Part shown: positions 42,854 through 42,995 of the stretch, piece by piece
How the letters are laid out: every line of letters starts with the position of its first letter
Numbering within the stretch: position 1 is the stretch's first letter
Assembly (NCBI GenBank): GCA_029863385.1
Contig: JAOTVU010000023.1
Coordinates: 1 to 42,995 of the forward strand
Direction of reading: 5' to 3'
Source: Acidimicrobiia bacterium
Lineage (GTDB): Bacteria; Actinomycetota; Acidimicrobiia; Acidimicrobiales; SZUA-35
Length of the DNA stretch: 42,995 nucleotides
The notes under the pieces: model-generated
The model's input: only the letters and a program-made list of their open reading frames with translations
Database searches by the model: none
Told to the model about the DNA's origin: nothing
Translations under genes and position numbers: made by a program

Positions 42854-42995
42854 CGTTCTCCTATCGGACCAGCCAGCCTAAAACTACCGGTGCGGACCGA
42901 AAGACCCGTGAAAATGACGTCAACTTTGCCAAGCGGGCGCGACCGGGCAGGCGTTCCTCGCCTCGTCCACGCCGAGATCAGGATCGAACCCCAGT

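Overview
The window is high-GC DNA with strong G/C third-position bias, DivIVA- and SARP-type proteins, UPF0182, a PDZ-Lon protease and many probable leaderless genes (a TANNNT box 6-8 nt before the start codon). This points to an actinobacterium, most likely a free-living Acidimicrobiia-type organism; the class is inferred and no marker gene proves it.

Layout. 1-125: 3' tail of an IS110-family transposase, abutting engB. 124-3850: housekeeping and metabolic genes (EngB GTPase, FMN alpha-hydroxyacid dehydrogenase, YihY/BrkB membrane protein, dienelactone-hydrolase-like protein). 3882-7800: an SDR/DUF2867 protein and an MscS channel are interleaved with three broken pieces of a partner-switching stress-response system: an RsbW-like ATPase tail, an RsbW/sigma chimera, and a SpoIIE phosphatase with three frameshifts. 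7965-11087: an enolase-superfamily enzyme, then a PhoU-like protein with a Na/Pi cotransporter. 11167-15384: an aromatic meta-cleavage cluster (LigB- and LigA-type extradiol dioxygenase subunits, HpaE-like semialdehyde dehydrogenase, divergent HpaR-like MarR regulator, HpaH-like hydratase). 15345-19734: alpha/beta hydrolase, ornithine cyclodeaminase-like protein, Tat-exported cyclase, 4-coumarate-CoA-ligase-like enzyme. 19798-26371: GH13 glucosidase, lipoprotein esterase, SRPBCC protein, App1-type phosphatase, ThDP enzyme.

26404-28075 is the most notable locus. Two translationally coupled genes each have one in-frame UGA exactly where a redox cysteine belongs: C-x-x-U-x-x-x-H in an AhpD-like protein and U-x-x-C in a peroxiredoxin-like (AhpC/TSA_2, SelU-like) protein. 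Each UGA is followed, 24 and 26 nt later, by a hairpin loop beginning CGTG on an identical TGCTC/GAGCG stem, matching bacterial SECIS geometry. They are read here as a selenoprotein pair that may work as a thiol peroxidase and its reductant. No selA, selB, selD or tRNA-Sec was seen in the window.

28127-30570 holds a lipoprotein, an initiator tRNA-fMet, three clustered hairpins and a 31-aa hydrophobic peptide gene downstream of a giant SARP regulator (30571-34365). The rest carries a PEP-mutase-family protein coupled to msrA, UPF0182, a DivIVA/coiled-coil protein with a phage-head-like C-terminus, and a PDZ-Lon protease. Convergent and divergent spacing is tight, with many 4-nt start/stop overlaps.
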